Part shown: piece after piece, positions 1-9,942 of the stretch
How the letters are laid out: every line of letters starts with the position of its first letter
Numbering within the stretch: position 1 is the stretch's first letter
Assembly: GCA_030015575.1 (NCBI GenBank)
Contig: CM057338.1
Span: 632,826,189-632,890,188, forward strand
Direction of reading: 5' to 3'
Origin: Agapanthus africanus
Lineage: Eukaryota > Streptophyta > Magnoliopsida > Asparagales > Amaryllidaceae
DNA length: 64,000 nt
Made by a program: the position numbers and the translations under genes
The notes under the pieces: model-generated
Database searches by the model: none
Seen by the model: only the letters and a program-made list of their open reading frames with translations
Told to the model about the DNA's origin: nothing

Positions 1-236
1 TGACTCCGTCAAGGGTACGTACGGGTGGGTTTAATGCAATCAAGATAATGACGGGTTGAACTTGACTAGGACTCTTTGATTTGTTGACTCCGTCAAGGTC
101 ACTTGGGTCCTAAGGGTAAAAACTCACATCGGGGGTTTCTAAAGAAACTGAAACTTGCCAGATATGCGCATACCTTCTGGAGTGTGATAACGTGAGTGGA
201 TTCAATCACGTTATCATGCGATGATAGTTGGATCCC
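1..236 (+). mobile_element. X1: leader of a Ty1/copia element, interrupted by A
   Basis: This is non-coding leader of copia family X. It matches the leaders at 30812-31046 and 47919-48152 almost base for base, and includes the dyad motif TTGTTGACTCCGTCAAGG at 81-98 and part of another copy at 1-14. It stops at 236, where gypsy element A begins, and resumes at 23166 with no loss apart from the duplicated ATCCC. The 5' LTR that should precede this leader lies outside the window. Confidence 0.85.
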
Positions 237-1187
237 TGTAACACTTTGAAATTTCCGTTAGAATGTTTTTCGTGATAATTAGTAATTGTGCGTGTTATTT
301 TATATGTGCATGGGATTATTAGTTATAATTTAGTCGCGTTTACCCTAATTGGGAAATTTCTTGTGTTAGTGCACACATGCACACTTAGCATAATTTTCCT
401 TGACTTAGGTTAAAGTGTTAGGCATTCTTTCCTTGCATGTTTCTTTGTTAATTCCCCACCCTTTAATCAAAACAAAACCCTTTTTAGAATTCTAAAATCC
501 AAATAAACAAATGAAGCATGGTGGTTAGGTAAGAACTTGACTTTTGACCCCTTTTTCTTTCTCTCTTCTCTCTCTTCTCCTCATTTCTGAATCCAGCAGA
601 AATTCAGCAGCAAAACCCTAGCTTTTCTTCACCTTTCCCTCTCCTTTTCACTTCTCTTTGATCTCTACACAAATCCTACACAAAAACCACTCTTTTCCTT
701 CACAAAACCTTAGGAAAAAATGAGTTTTTGAGGTGTTTGGAGGCAAATCTGCATACTTGAAGGAGGAGCTGGAATTTTTGGTGTTTCATAGGGTCTTTTG
801 AAGGTATAAATCTCACTCCTAGCACCCTATCTCCATAACTTGCATGTTTAGTTTCAAAATGTCACCTTTTTGTGCAACTTTAGTGCTATTGAAGGGATTT
901 AGTGATGATATGTTAAAATTTATGTTGTTGTGGCTTGATTAGCTTGTTAATGAGTTATTAGTGTGGGTTTAGACCTGGGTTTGTTTCAGGTTCCACAAAA
1001 ATACCCTAAAGTTTCATTTTTGTGCAAAAGTGTGGATTTTAACTAGAAATAAGGCTCTGTAGGATCTGCTACTACCTGAGATATTTCAGAGTGAAACTAG
1101 ATTTTTCTGTAGCATGTATGGGGGGTATAGAGTGCACACACCAAACATGGGGGCCCAATTCCTAAGTGAGGCCGCCGGAATAATCGT

Positions 1188-1210
1188 TCTGGCCGCAATT
1201 TGCGGCCAGA
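1188..1210. repeat. GC-rich perfect palindrome in A LTR
   Basis: TCTGGCCGCAA at 1188-1198 faces TTGCGGCCAGA at 1200-1210 with a single central T. The same palindrome lies at 8692-8714 in the 3' LTR. A related one, GTGGCCGCAA/TTGCGGCCAC, is in the D LTR at 50853-50873. Role unknown. Confidence 0.8.
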
Positions 1211-1617
1211 TGGGTAAGATGGGAGTTGGGGTTTGGTCCACTGGAATCTGCTGCTATGTGGGTTATTTTGGTATATATATATTTGTAATATCTGTTCTGT
1301 ATCAAAATCTGGAGTAGAATACCCTATTTCCCGTATTTTTAATCTTTCGCGACACGCGTGATACGTGTGTGTGGGTTTAGGGTTTCTGCGTATCGCGACG
1401 CGTCGGAGTGGCTTCAGGCGCGTAATCGCACATTTTAGCGTATCGCGCACACGCGCGCTTGGTTCATGACACGAGTTACTAGTTCGGCTTTAATGTCGTG
1501 TTTGTACGGTTTGAGCTTATGTGTGATATATTGTGAAATTCTAGGATTCGCAGGCGAGTGCGACGGGCGCCGCGAAGGAGGGGAACAAGTCGTCGGCTAT
1601 ACCTAGCGAGAGACTAC

Positions 1618-1628
1618 GGTGAGTAGAT
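1618..1628 (+). promoter_or_regulatory. Conserved GGTGAGTAGAT block
   Basis: The 11-mer GGTGAGTAGAT occurs once per LTR in A (1618, 9122), B (11888, 19327), D (51265) and E (56628), although the surrounding sequence has diverged. It reads like a plant 5' splice-site consensus and usually begins a short GTAGAT/ATCTAC dyad. Whether it is used is unknown. Confidence 0.55.
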
Positions 1629-1788
1629 TTAACATCTACGGGGATATCACCCGGATGGCGTTCGACGTCAGGGCTGATAGGATCTTATAGCTACATTTCC
1701 ATACATTGACTGTTCATGGCTACTATTTAGTGCATACCACATTCCCTGATGTATGTATATAAACTAGAATTGATAGAACACCGCACCC

Positions 1789-1848
1789 TTACTAACGGTT
1801 CATGTTGCACGAGCACTATCCTGCATGTTATACACATACCGTTAGTAA
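1789..1848 (+). promoter_or_regulatory. Conserved stem-loop, A 5' LTR
   Basis: The arms TTACTAACGGT (1789-1799) and ACCGTTAGTAA (1838-1848) form a perfect 11-bp stem with a 38-nt loop. ACACCGCACC lies just upstream and a CATGACAC block just downstream. The 3' LTR copy is at 9293-9352. Equivalent stems with other sequences lie in the LTRs of B, D and E. Confidence 0.75.
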
Positions 1849-1880
1849 TTGTCATGACACTCACACTGTAGAATTTCCAT

Positions 1881-2229
1881 GATCATTATGTTGTAGCTCA
1901 TCTTTATGTGACTTGACATGATAGTCATACTTGATGCATATATCACATCGGATCATTATGTTGTAGCTCATCTTTATGTGACTTGACATGATATTCATAC
2001 TTGATGCATGTATCACATCGGATCATTATGTGTAGCTCGTCTTTATGTGACTTGACATGATATTCATACTTGATACATATATCACATCGGATCATTATGT
2101 TGTAGCTCATCTTTATGTGACTTGACATGATATTCATACTTGATGCATATATCACATCGGATCATTATGTTGTAGCTCATCTTTATGTGACTTGACATGA
2201 TATTCATACTTGATGCACATATCACATCA
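1881..2229 (+). repeat. 70-bp tandem repeat, 5 units, A 5' LTR
   Basis: Units begin GATCATTATG at 1881, 1951, 2021, 2090 and 2160, so the period is 70 with one 69-bp step. The 3' LTR of A has six units (from 9385), so one unit has been gained or lost since insertion. Confidence 0.92.
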
Positions 2230-2373
2230 CATTGACTTGCATATTGGTTTGGATTACATGTGATTTCTGGATTTGAGAACCGTGGCTATTTCAAATATGT
2301 AATCATTTAAAAACCCGGTTCCCTTAATATGATATTTCGGTGCGTCCACCCTATGTTTTCTCGGTGCTAGAGG

Positions 2374-2493
2374 GATATATTGAGAGAGGGCTGACCCGGA
2401 CTGACGGATGCCCGATATATTGAGAGAGGGCTGACCCGGACTGACGGATGCCCGATATATTGAGAGAGGGCTGACCCGGACTGACGGATGCCC
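2374..2493 (+). repeat. 40-bp tandem repeat, 3 units, A 5' LTR
   Basis: Units begin GATATATTGAGAG at 2374, 2414 and 2454. The 3' LTR has four units (22063-22222). B inserted in the 3' LTR just upstream of this array. A shorter TA run follows at 2639-2652. Confidence 0.92.
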
Positions 2494-2859
2494 GATATAG
2501 GAGGATTTGCGTGTCGATGCTAGACACGAGTATTTATGATATTTGGGTGCCGATGTTGAGCACTCGTGATTCTCAGGGATGTACAGGATTTGAGGGCCGA
2601 TGGGAGTGCCGGCATCTGGGTTGTTGGGATTTGCGGTGCATATATATATATATTCCACATTAACATTTCGTGTAGATGTTATATTCCCCTACTCAGCATT
2701 CATTATTGCATCTCATCCTGTAGTTATATTACCTGATAGAGCACTTACATGATTTTTGCACATACTGCTTATCACACATTGATATCATCTGTTGGCATAT
2801 GATAGAGTAGCGCAGTACGTGCATGCTCGCGATTACCTTTATATGTTATCTCTATTCAT

Positions 2860-2883
2860 GAGTTGGCAACTCACCCCCGTTGT
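2860..2883 (+). promoter_or_regulatory. GAGTTGGCAACTC-ACCCCCGTTG conserved block
   Basis: A perfect 5-bp dyad (GAGTT-GGC-AACTC) is followed by ACCCCCGTTG and then a TTTGCAGGTT stretch. The same block is in the 3' LTR of A (22627), both LTRs of B (13949, 21395) and the E LTR (58475), while flanking sequence differs. Its role in the elements is not known to me. Confidence 0.6.
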
Positions 2884-3398
2884 GCCACAGTGTTTGCAGG
2901 TTGCCCTTCGGAGTAGTCGTGGCAGGCTGCGTTTTGCATCTTTTGACACAGATACCCCCATAGTTGGTGTACTATCTCTTTTGCTGATAGGTGGGTTTTG
3001 TGCGGTATCTGTTTATCTTTCAGTTATGTATATTGTTGTATCTAGTATTCTCCATCTACCATGTATGTATTTGACTTAGAGACAGTGTGAGGACGATGAT
3101 GTGTATTATCTGTATTCTGGTGTCGAGCTTGTTGTGAGCCGACTGTACTTTGCAGTTTATCTCATCTGTGATGTTTCCACTTGTGGATCTTGATCTTCGC
3201 TACGGCGTCGTATATTGCTATCTTGGTGATTATTTACTTAAGAATTCTTGTCACTTTAATAAATACTTCCATTTAAAACTTAAACACTCTATACTTTTAC
3301 TGGTTTGATTTCTGGGTTTTCGGTTCACTTAGCTGCGTTACGCCTGTAGACGTTACGTGGTTAAGTGCCGGTCACGGGCCAAACTTCGGGTCATGACA

Positions 3399-3632
3399 AA
3401 GTTGGTATCAGAGCATAGGTTTTACCTTCGGAGTGTAGGATGACTCTGGTATGATGGAGTAGGTAGCTGCAGCAGAGTGGCGTAGCGTGCGTATGTTCCG
3501 CGGCATACTCACGACACGGTACTCCGCCTAAGCGACCTTAGGACTTATTGATTGAAATTCCCTTATGATTGTATACATCCTTGCGATTCGATTTCTGTAT
3601 CCTCATCGAATCCTACCTTCTTTTCAGCAATT
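3399..3632 (+). mobile_element. Primer-binding site and leader of A
   Basis: AAGT precedes TGGTATCAGAGC at 3403-3414, which is complementary to the 3' end of plant initiator-Met tRNA and serves as minus-strand primer site in this family. The following 140 bases (ending near 3545) match the leader of B at 14607-14760, including a GTATGTTCCGCGGCATA stretch. Confidence 0.9.
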
Positions 3633-4330
3633 ATGCAGCCAAGGACTACGAGGGTGCAGAGAGCGGCCGTGAGAGCCGAGGTTCGAGTTGATTCATCTGA
3701 GACGAGGACCGAATAGTACTCCTGTTGTACCAGGACAGATAGTTCCCCCTACGACAGCTCAGATCGCTAGACTAGTGCTAGAGATGCAGGGCTTGCGCCA
3801 GGCGATGAGCTCGTTGGTGGAGGTCGTTCGAGCGCAGCGACAGGTGGTTGTCACCCCTGTTACCCAGTTGTTCCTTGCGATCATCATGCAGTATTCCGTC
3901 CCCTACATAGCACCGGTAGAGGCAGCCCCAGTTTACGGGATACGTCTTCCAGAGACCATGAGAGTTCCAGAACAGTTGAGGAATCGTACTGGTGTACCAG
4001 CCTAGAGCAGAGGCTTAGGACGAGGACAGTTGTTTGGCTCTCATCCCCAGGGAGGACGGCAGCCAGTAGATGTTTACGATGTGGGAGCCTTCAACACCTC
4101 ATCAGGCAATGTTCCTTCACACCACGTCAGGGTCGTATTCTGAGACGTCATGGACGCGGAGGGTTCGCACAGAGGGGTCAGGTTAGTAGAGGAGGAGTTC
4201 GGTCAGTCACAGATGAAGGACAGGCACAAGTTTTCGCTTTGACACATTGGGATGCGAGGGCGTCCAACGCAGAGCTTTCAGGTACTCTTTCAGTATGTCC
4301 TTTGTTGCACACGTATTGTCTGATCCGGAT
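3633..4330 (+). pseudogene. Gag-side region of A (relic)
   Basis: An ATG at 3633 follows the leader at the place where gag begins in Tekay elements. The Arg-rich start and the later Gln/Gly-rich stretch are compatible with a gag relic. No diagnostic gag motif can be read with confidence. Broken. Confidence 0.45.
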
Positions 4331-4395
4331 CCTTGTGCTCATATGTTTCCACGTACTCGTACGTATCCACACACTTTGTGCCGAGTTTGGGTAGA

Positions 4396-4700
4396 GAGTC
4401 TGGTTTGCTTGATCAGCCGCTTGTTGTGACTACTCCCGTGGGAGAGTCGTTTGTTGCTGGGCACGTGTTCCGATCCTGTATCGTCCGTATTGGCGAGAGA
4501 GAGTTGCCGGTCGATTTGATCCTTCTTGAGATGTTGGACTTCGACGTTCTTTTGGGCATGGATTGGTTAGCCACGTGCTACGTTTCTGTTGACTGCCGCG
4601 AGAAGACAGTTAGATTTTGTTTTCCCGGCAAGTCAGTTTTTGTTGTGTTGGGGGACCGTGGTGCCACCCCTCACAGTATGATTTCTTCTTTTCGCGCTGG
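4396..4700 (+). pseudogene. Aspartic protease part of A (relic)
   Basis: The translation contains [22 protein letters not shown]-like sequence near 4507-4570, the characteristic retropepsin C-terminal segment of plant Ty3/gypsy elements (usually VILGMDWL). It directly precedes the reverse transcriptase part, as expected for the family. Confidence 0.8.
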
Positions 4701-4859
4701 ACTGCTTTTGAGGAAGGGATGTCAGGGATTTCTCGCCTATGTTTGCGATATTAGAGCTACAGAGGTTCCATTGGATCAGGTTCCGGTCGTTAGCGAGTTC
4801 CCTGATGTGTTCCCTGACGAGTTTCCTGGGCTACCGCCCGAGCGTGATATTTCATTCTG

Positions 4860-5680
4860 TATTGATTTGGTTCCTGGCACGGGGCCTATTTCTGTACCGC
4901 CTTATCGGATGGCCCCGGCGGAACTTAGAGAATTGAAGGGTCAGTTGCAAGATTTGCTGGATAAGGGACTTATTCGACCCAGTGTTTCTCCTTGGGGTGC
5001 TCCAGTCCTGTTTGTCAAGAAGAAGGACGGCAGTATGCGTTTGTGTATCGACTACCGCCAGCTGAACAGGGTGACAGTGTGGAACAGGTATCCTTTGCCA
5101 CGCATCGACGATTTGTTCGATCAGCTTCGGGGGGGCTGGATACTTTTCGAGGATCGATTTGCGATCAGGCTACCATCAGCTGCGGGTTCGACAGGAGGAC
5201 ATTCCTAGGACAGCTTTCCGCACGCGTTACGGCCATTATGAGTTTTTTGGTGATGTCGTTCGGACTCACCAACGCGCCAGCAGCATTTATGGACTTGATG
5301 GACCGTATTTTCCGGCCGTATCTTGATCTGTTCATCATAGTTTTCATTGACGATATTCTAGTGTATTCTCAGAGTAGAGAGGAGCACGAGCAGCACCTGC
5401 GGATTACACTGCAGACCTTGAGGGAGCATCAGCTTTTCGCCAAATTCTCAAAGTGTGCTTTCTGGCTAGACAGCGTAGACTTTTTGGAGCATGTGATTAC
5501 ACGAGATGGTATATGTGTAGACCCGAGGAAGATTGAGGCCGTTCGGAGTTGGCCTAGACCCACGTCAGTGACGGAGGTTCGCAGCTTTCTAGGGCTGGCA
5601 GGCTACTACAGGCGATTCGTGCAGGACTTCTCCCGTATTGCTACACCTTTGACCGGGTTAACCCGGAAGGGAGTTCGTTT
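4860..5680 (+). pseudogene. Reverse transcriptase part of A (relic)
   Basis: Recognisable gypsy RT segments are [14 protein letters not shown] (from about 4897), [40 protein letters not shown], the catalytic FIDDILVYS block near 5343-5370, and [19 protein letters not shown] near 5590-5640. Order and spacing follow chromovirus pol. The coding part of A as a whole has several breaks. Confidence 0.93.
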
Positions 5681-5744
5681 CGATTAGACGGAGGAGTGTG
5701 AGCACAGTTTTCAGCAGCTACGGGCTCTACTGACTACGACACCA

Positions 5745-6130
5745 GTGTTATCATTGCCTTCAGGATCAGGCAGATTTGTGGTCTATTGTGATGCTTCACG
5801 AGTAGGGCTAGGGTGCGTTTTGATGCAACATGACAGGGTGATCGCGTATGCTTCGCGGCAATTAAAGAAACATGAACAGAATTACCCCACTCATGATTTG
5901 GAGATGGCTGCAGTGGTCCTTGCACTTAAGATCTGGCGACATTACCTATATGGAGAGTCGTGCCAGATATTCACTGATCACAAGAGCTTAAGGTATATAT
6001 TCCAGCAGCGAGACCTGAACCTTAGACAGCGCCGATGGATGGAATTAGTGAAGGACTATGATTGTGAGATCTTGTATCACCCGGGCATGGCGAATGTAGT
6101 GGCGGATGCTTTGAGCAGGAGGCCCGGTGG
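5745..6130 (+). pseudogene. RNase H part of A (relic)
   Basis: The translation has [38 protein letters not shown] and [12 protein letters not shown], followed by [13 protein letters not shown]. These are the standard blocks of the Ty3/gypsy RNase H domain, which removes the RNA template during reverse transcription. Confidence 0.93.
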
Positions 6131-6389
6131 TAGTCTATCTTGTTTGAGCGCAGTACAGAGGCAGTCGTCCGCAGATTGGCAGATCTTATGCAACAGTCGG
6201 GTACAGTTCGAGTTTACGCCGATCGGAGGACAGATTGCGCATGTTCGTGCACGCCCACAGTTGCTTGACCGTATACATGAGGCACAGCACGGTGATGGCC
6301 GCTGTTCAGAGATCAGGACACAGATGGGACAGGGCAGATTTCCCGAGTTCATGAATCAATGATCAGGGGATACTACTGTTGGGGCTAGA

Positions 6390-7250
6390 CTGTGCGTACC
6401 AGATGCTGAGAGACTGCGGCGTGAGGTTCTTGAGGAGGCACATCGATCGGTATATAGTGTTCATCCCGGTTCCACCAAGATATACCATGATATGAGAGGT
6501 GTTTACTGGTGGGACGGAATGAAGAGAGACATCGTAGATCTTGTGTCGAGATGCCTGACTTGTCAGCAAGTCAAGGCTGAGCACCAGAGGCCGCGGGAGA
6601 GCTACAGTTGTTAACCATTCCGGGGTGGAAATAGGAGCAGACTTCTATGGACTTCATTGTGGGTCTAGCCAGGGCTAGTCGAGGGTATGACTCCATCTGG
6701 GTAATCGTGGATCATTTGACGAAAGCGGCTCACTTCCTACCGGTGAAGATGACTTTCGGAATTGCTCAGTATGCCCAGATTTACATCGACGAGATTGTAC
6801 GACTGCACGGAGTTCCGACATGTATCGTGTCCGACAGAGGCACCCAGTTTACCAGCCGGCTAGGGCAAAGATTTCAGGAGGCCTTGGGTACTCGTTTGAG
6901 TTTCAGCAAAGCATTTCATTCGCAGACCGATGGACAGTCAGAGCGGACTATTCAGACTCTCGAGGACATGCTCAGAGCGTGCGTCTTAGACTTTGGAGGT
7001 AGCCGCGATCATCATTTACCCTCAGTAGAGTTCTCCTACAACAACAGCTACAAGGAGACCATTCAGATGGCACCGTTTGAGGCTCTTTATGGGAGGAGAT
7101 GCAGATTGCCCACTTGTTGGACAGAGCTCAGTGAGGGCGGTATCCTAGGGCCGCAGATTATGGATGAGACGACCGCGAAGATCCAGTTGATTCGCGATAG
7201 GATGAGAGCAGCCCAGAGTAGGCAGAGATCTTGTGCGGACCGTCGTCGGG
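6390..7250 (+). pseudogene. Integrase part of A (relic)
   Basis: A zinc-binding H2C2 region can be read near 6437-6590 (EAHRSVYSVHPGSTKIYHDM and CLTCQQVKAEHQRP). The core then shows DFIVGLARASRGYDSIWVIV, IVSDRGTQFTS and TDGQSERTIQTLEDMLRACV. These are the D,D-35-E integrase blocks of plant gypsy elements. Part of a broken pol. Confidence 0.93.
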
Positions 7251-7259
7251 GCAGACTTG

Positions 7260-7640
7260 AGTTTTCTGTTGGTGATCATGTTTTCTTGAGGGTCTCCCCA
7301 ATGAAAGGCGTGATGAGATTTGGGAAGAAGGGGAAGCTTAGTCCCAGATATGTGGGCCCCTTCGAGATCCTCGAGCGTGTTGGTGCGGTTGCATATCGAT
7401 TAGCCCATCCGTCCAGTTTTCCAGACGTGCACCCCGTATTTCATGTTTCGATACTCCGCAGATATCTTCATGATCCTTCGCATACGGTTCAACACCCGAC
7501 GATCCAGCTTGAGAGTGACCTTTCCTATGCAGAGCAGCCGGTGATCATTTTGGATCGACAAGTGAAGAAATTGAGATCGAAGGATATACCGTCCGTTAAG
7601 GTTCTTTGGCGTGGTCCGAGCAGAGAGGAGGTCACTTAGG
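7260..7640 (+). pseudogene. Integrase C-terminus with chromodomain-like tail (relic)
   Basis: The GPF/Y-type segment SPRYVGPFEILERVG is followed by FHVSILRRYLHDPSH, then a tail resembling the Tekay chromodomain: PVIILDRQVKKLRSKDIPSV and KVLWRGPSREEVT. This tail is what places A among chromoviruses, whose chromodomain is thought to steer integration to particular chromatin. Confidence 0.85.
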
Positions 7641-7728
7641 AGACCGAGAGCAAGGTGAGGAAGAGGTATCCCCATCTTTTTGAAGGTGCGTATAGTTAGA
7701 TTTTTAAATTCGGAGACCGAATTTCTTT

Positions 7729-7741
7729 AAGGGGGGTAGAT
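7729..7741 (+). promoter_or_regulatory. Polypurine tract of A
   Basis: AAGGGGGGTAGAT lies directly before the 3' LTR start TGTAAC at 7742, as required for plus-strand priming. It is preceded by ATTCGGAGACCGAATTTC, a dyad also present before the PPT of B, D and E. Confidence 0.9.
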
Positions 7742-9942
7742 TGTAACACTTTGAAATTTCCGTTAGAATGTTTTTCGTGATAATTAGTAATTGTGCGTGT
7801 TATTTTATATGTGCATGGGATTATTAGTTATAATTTAGTCGTGTTTACCCTAATTGGGAAATTTCTTGTGTTAGTGCACACATGCACACTTAGCATAATT
7901 TTCCTTGACTTAGGTTAAAGTGTTAGCCATTCTTTCCTTGCATGTTTCCTTGTTAATTCCCCACCCTTTAATCAAAACAAAACCCTTTTTAGAATTCTAA
8001 AATCCAAATAAACAAATGAAGCATGGTGGTTAGGTGAGAACTGGACTTTTGACCCCTTTTTCTTTCTCTCTTCTCTCTCTTCTCCTCATTTCTGAATCCA
8101 GCAGAAATTCAGCAGCAAAACCCTAGCTTTTCTTCACCTTTCCCTCTCCTTTTCACTTCTCTTTGATCTCTACACAAATCCTACACAAAAACCACTCTTT
8201 TCCTTCACAAAACCTTAGGAAAAAATGAGTTTTTGAGGTGTTTGGAGGCAAATCTGCATACTTGAAGGAGGAGCTAGAATTTTTGGTGTTTCATAGGGTC
8301 TTTTGAAGGTATAAATCTCACTCCTAGCACCCTATCTCCATAACTTGCATGTTTAGTTTCAAAATGTCACCTTTTTGTGCAACTTTAGTGCTATTGAAGG
8401 GATTTAGTGATGATATGTTAAAATTTATGTTGTTGTGGCTTGATTAGCTTGTTAATGAGTTATTAGTGTGGGTTTAGACCTGGGTTTGTTTCAGGTTCCA
8501 CAAAAATACCCTAAAGTTTCATTTTGTGCAAAAGTGTGGATTTTAACTAGAAATAAGGCTCTGTAGGATCTGCTACTACCCGAGATATTTCAGAGTGAAA
8601 CTAGATTTTTCTGTAGCATGTATGGGGGGTATAGAGTGCACACACCAAACCTGGGGGCCCAATTCCTAAGTGAGGCCGCCAGAATAATCGTTCTGGCCGC
8701 AATTTGCGGCCAGATGGGTGAGATGGGAGTTGAGGTTTGGTCCACTGGAGTCTGCTGCTATGTGGGTTATTTTGGTATATATATATTTGTAATATCTGTT
8801 CTGTATCAAAATCTGGAGTAGAATACCCTATTTCCCGTATTTTTAATCTTTCGCGACACGCGTTATACGTGTGTATGGGTTTGGGGTTTCTGCGTATCGC
8901 GACGCGTCGGAGTGGCTCCAGGCGTGTAATCGCACATTTTAGCGTATCGTGCACACGCGCGCTTGGTTCACGACACGAGTTACTAGTTCGGCTTTAATGT
9001 CGTGTTTGTACGGTTTGAGCTTATGTGTGATATATTGTGAAATTCTAGGATTCGCAGGCGAGTGCGACGGGCGCCGCGAAGGAGGGGAACAAGTCGTCGG
9101 CTATACCTAGCGAGAGACTACGGTGAGTAGATTTAACATCTACGGGGATATCGCCCACATGGCGTTCTACGTCAGGGCTGATAGGATCTTATAGCTACAT
9201 TTCCATACATTGACTGTTCATGGCTATTATTTAGTGCATACCACATTCCCTGATGTATGTATATAAACTAGAATTGATAGAACACCGCACCCTTACTAAC
9301 AGTTCATGTTGCACGAGCACTATCCTGCATGTTACACACATACCGTTAGTAATTGCCATGACACTCACACTGTAGAATTTCCATGATCATTATGTTGTAG
9401 CTCATCTTTATGTGACTTGACATGATATTCATACTTGATGCATATATCATATCGGATCATTATGTTGTAGCTCATCTTTATGTGACTTGACATGATATTC
9501 ATACTTGATGCATGTATCACATCGGATCATTATGTGTAGATCATCTTTATGTGACTTGACATGATATTCATACTTGATGCATATATCACATCGGATCATT
9601 ATGTTGTAGCTCATCTTTATGTGACTTGACAGGATATTCATACTTGATGCATATATCACATCGGATCATTATGTTGTAGCTCATCTTTATATGACTTGAC
9701 ATGATATTCATACTTGATGCATATATCTCATCGGATCATTATGTTGTAGCTCATCTTTATGTGACTTGACATGATATTCATACTTGATGCACATATCACA
9801 TCACATTGACTTGCATATTGGTTTGGATTACATGTGATTTCCGGATTTGGGAACCGTGGCTATTTCAAATATGTAATCATTTAAAAACCCGGTTCCCTTG
9901 ATATGATATTTCGGTGCGTCCACCCTATGTTTTCTCGGTGCT
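7742..9942 (+). repeat. 3' LTR of A, first part
   Basis: It is nearly identical to the start of the 5' LTR. It holds the palindrome at 8692-8714, GGTGAGTAGAT at 9122, the stem-loop at 9293-9352 (one mismatch) and six 70-bp units at 9385-9803. It is cut after GTGCT (9938-9942) by element B and continues at 22058. Confidence 0.93.
9385..9803 (+). repeat. 70-bp tandem repeat, 6 units, A 3' LTR
   Basis: Units start at 9385, 9455, 9525, 9594, 9664 and 9734, one more unit than in the 5' LTR. Confidence 0.92.

Larger units (their letters stand above)
237..3398 (+). repeat. 5' LTR of element A
   Basis: It starts TGTAACACTTTG and ends TCATGACA, immediately before the AAGT-PBS leader. The start is fixed by the ATCCC target duplication and by the start of the 3' copy after the polypurine tract at 7742. 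It contains a 23-nt palindrome (1188-1210), a GGTGAGTAGAT block (1618), a conserved stem-loop (1789-1848), a 70-bp tandem array (1881-2229), a 40-bp tandem array (2374-2493) and a GAGTTGGCAACTC block (2860). A TATATATAT run near 1273 and TATATAA near 1756 are both TATA-like, and the transcription start is not resolved. Small reading frames here repeat in the 3' LTR and are not genes. Confidence 0.93.

Noticed and set aside
1881-2229. CRISPR-like array
   Set aside because: Units are contiguous 70-bp tandem repeats without spacers, in plant LTR DNA. The same applies to the 40-bp and 35-bp arrays.
3403-3414. TGGTATCAGAGC as part of a tRNA gene
   Set aside because: It is the primer-binding site complementary to initiator-Met tRNA; no cloverleaf surrounds it here or at 14611, 28924, 34919, 46031 or 61469.
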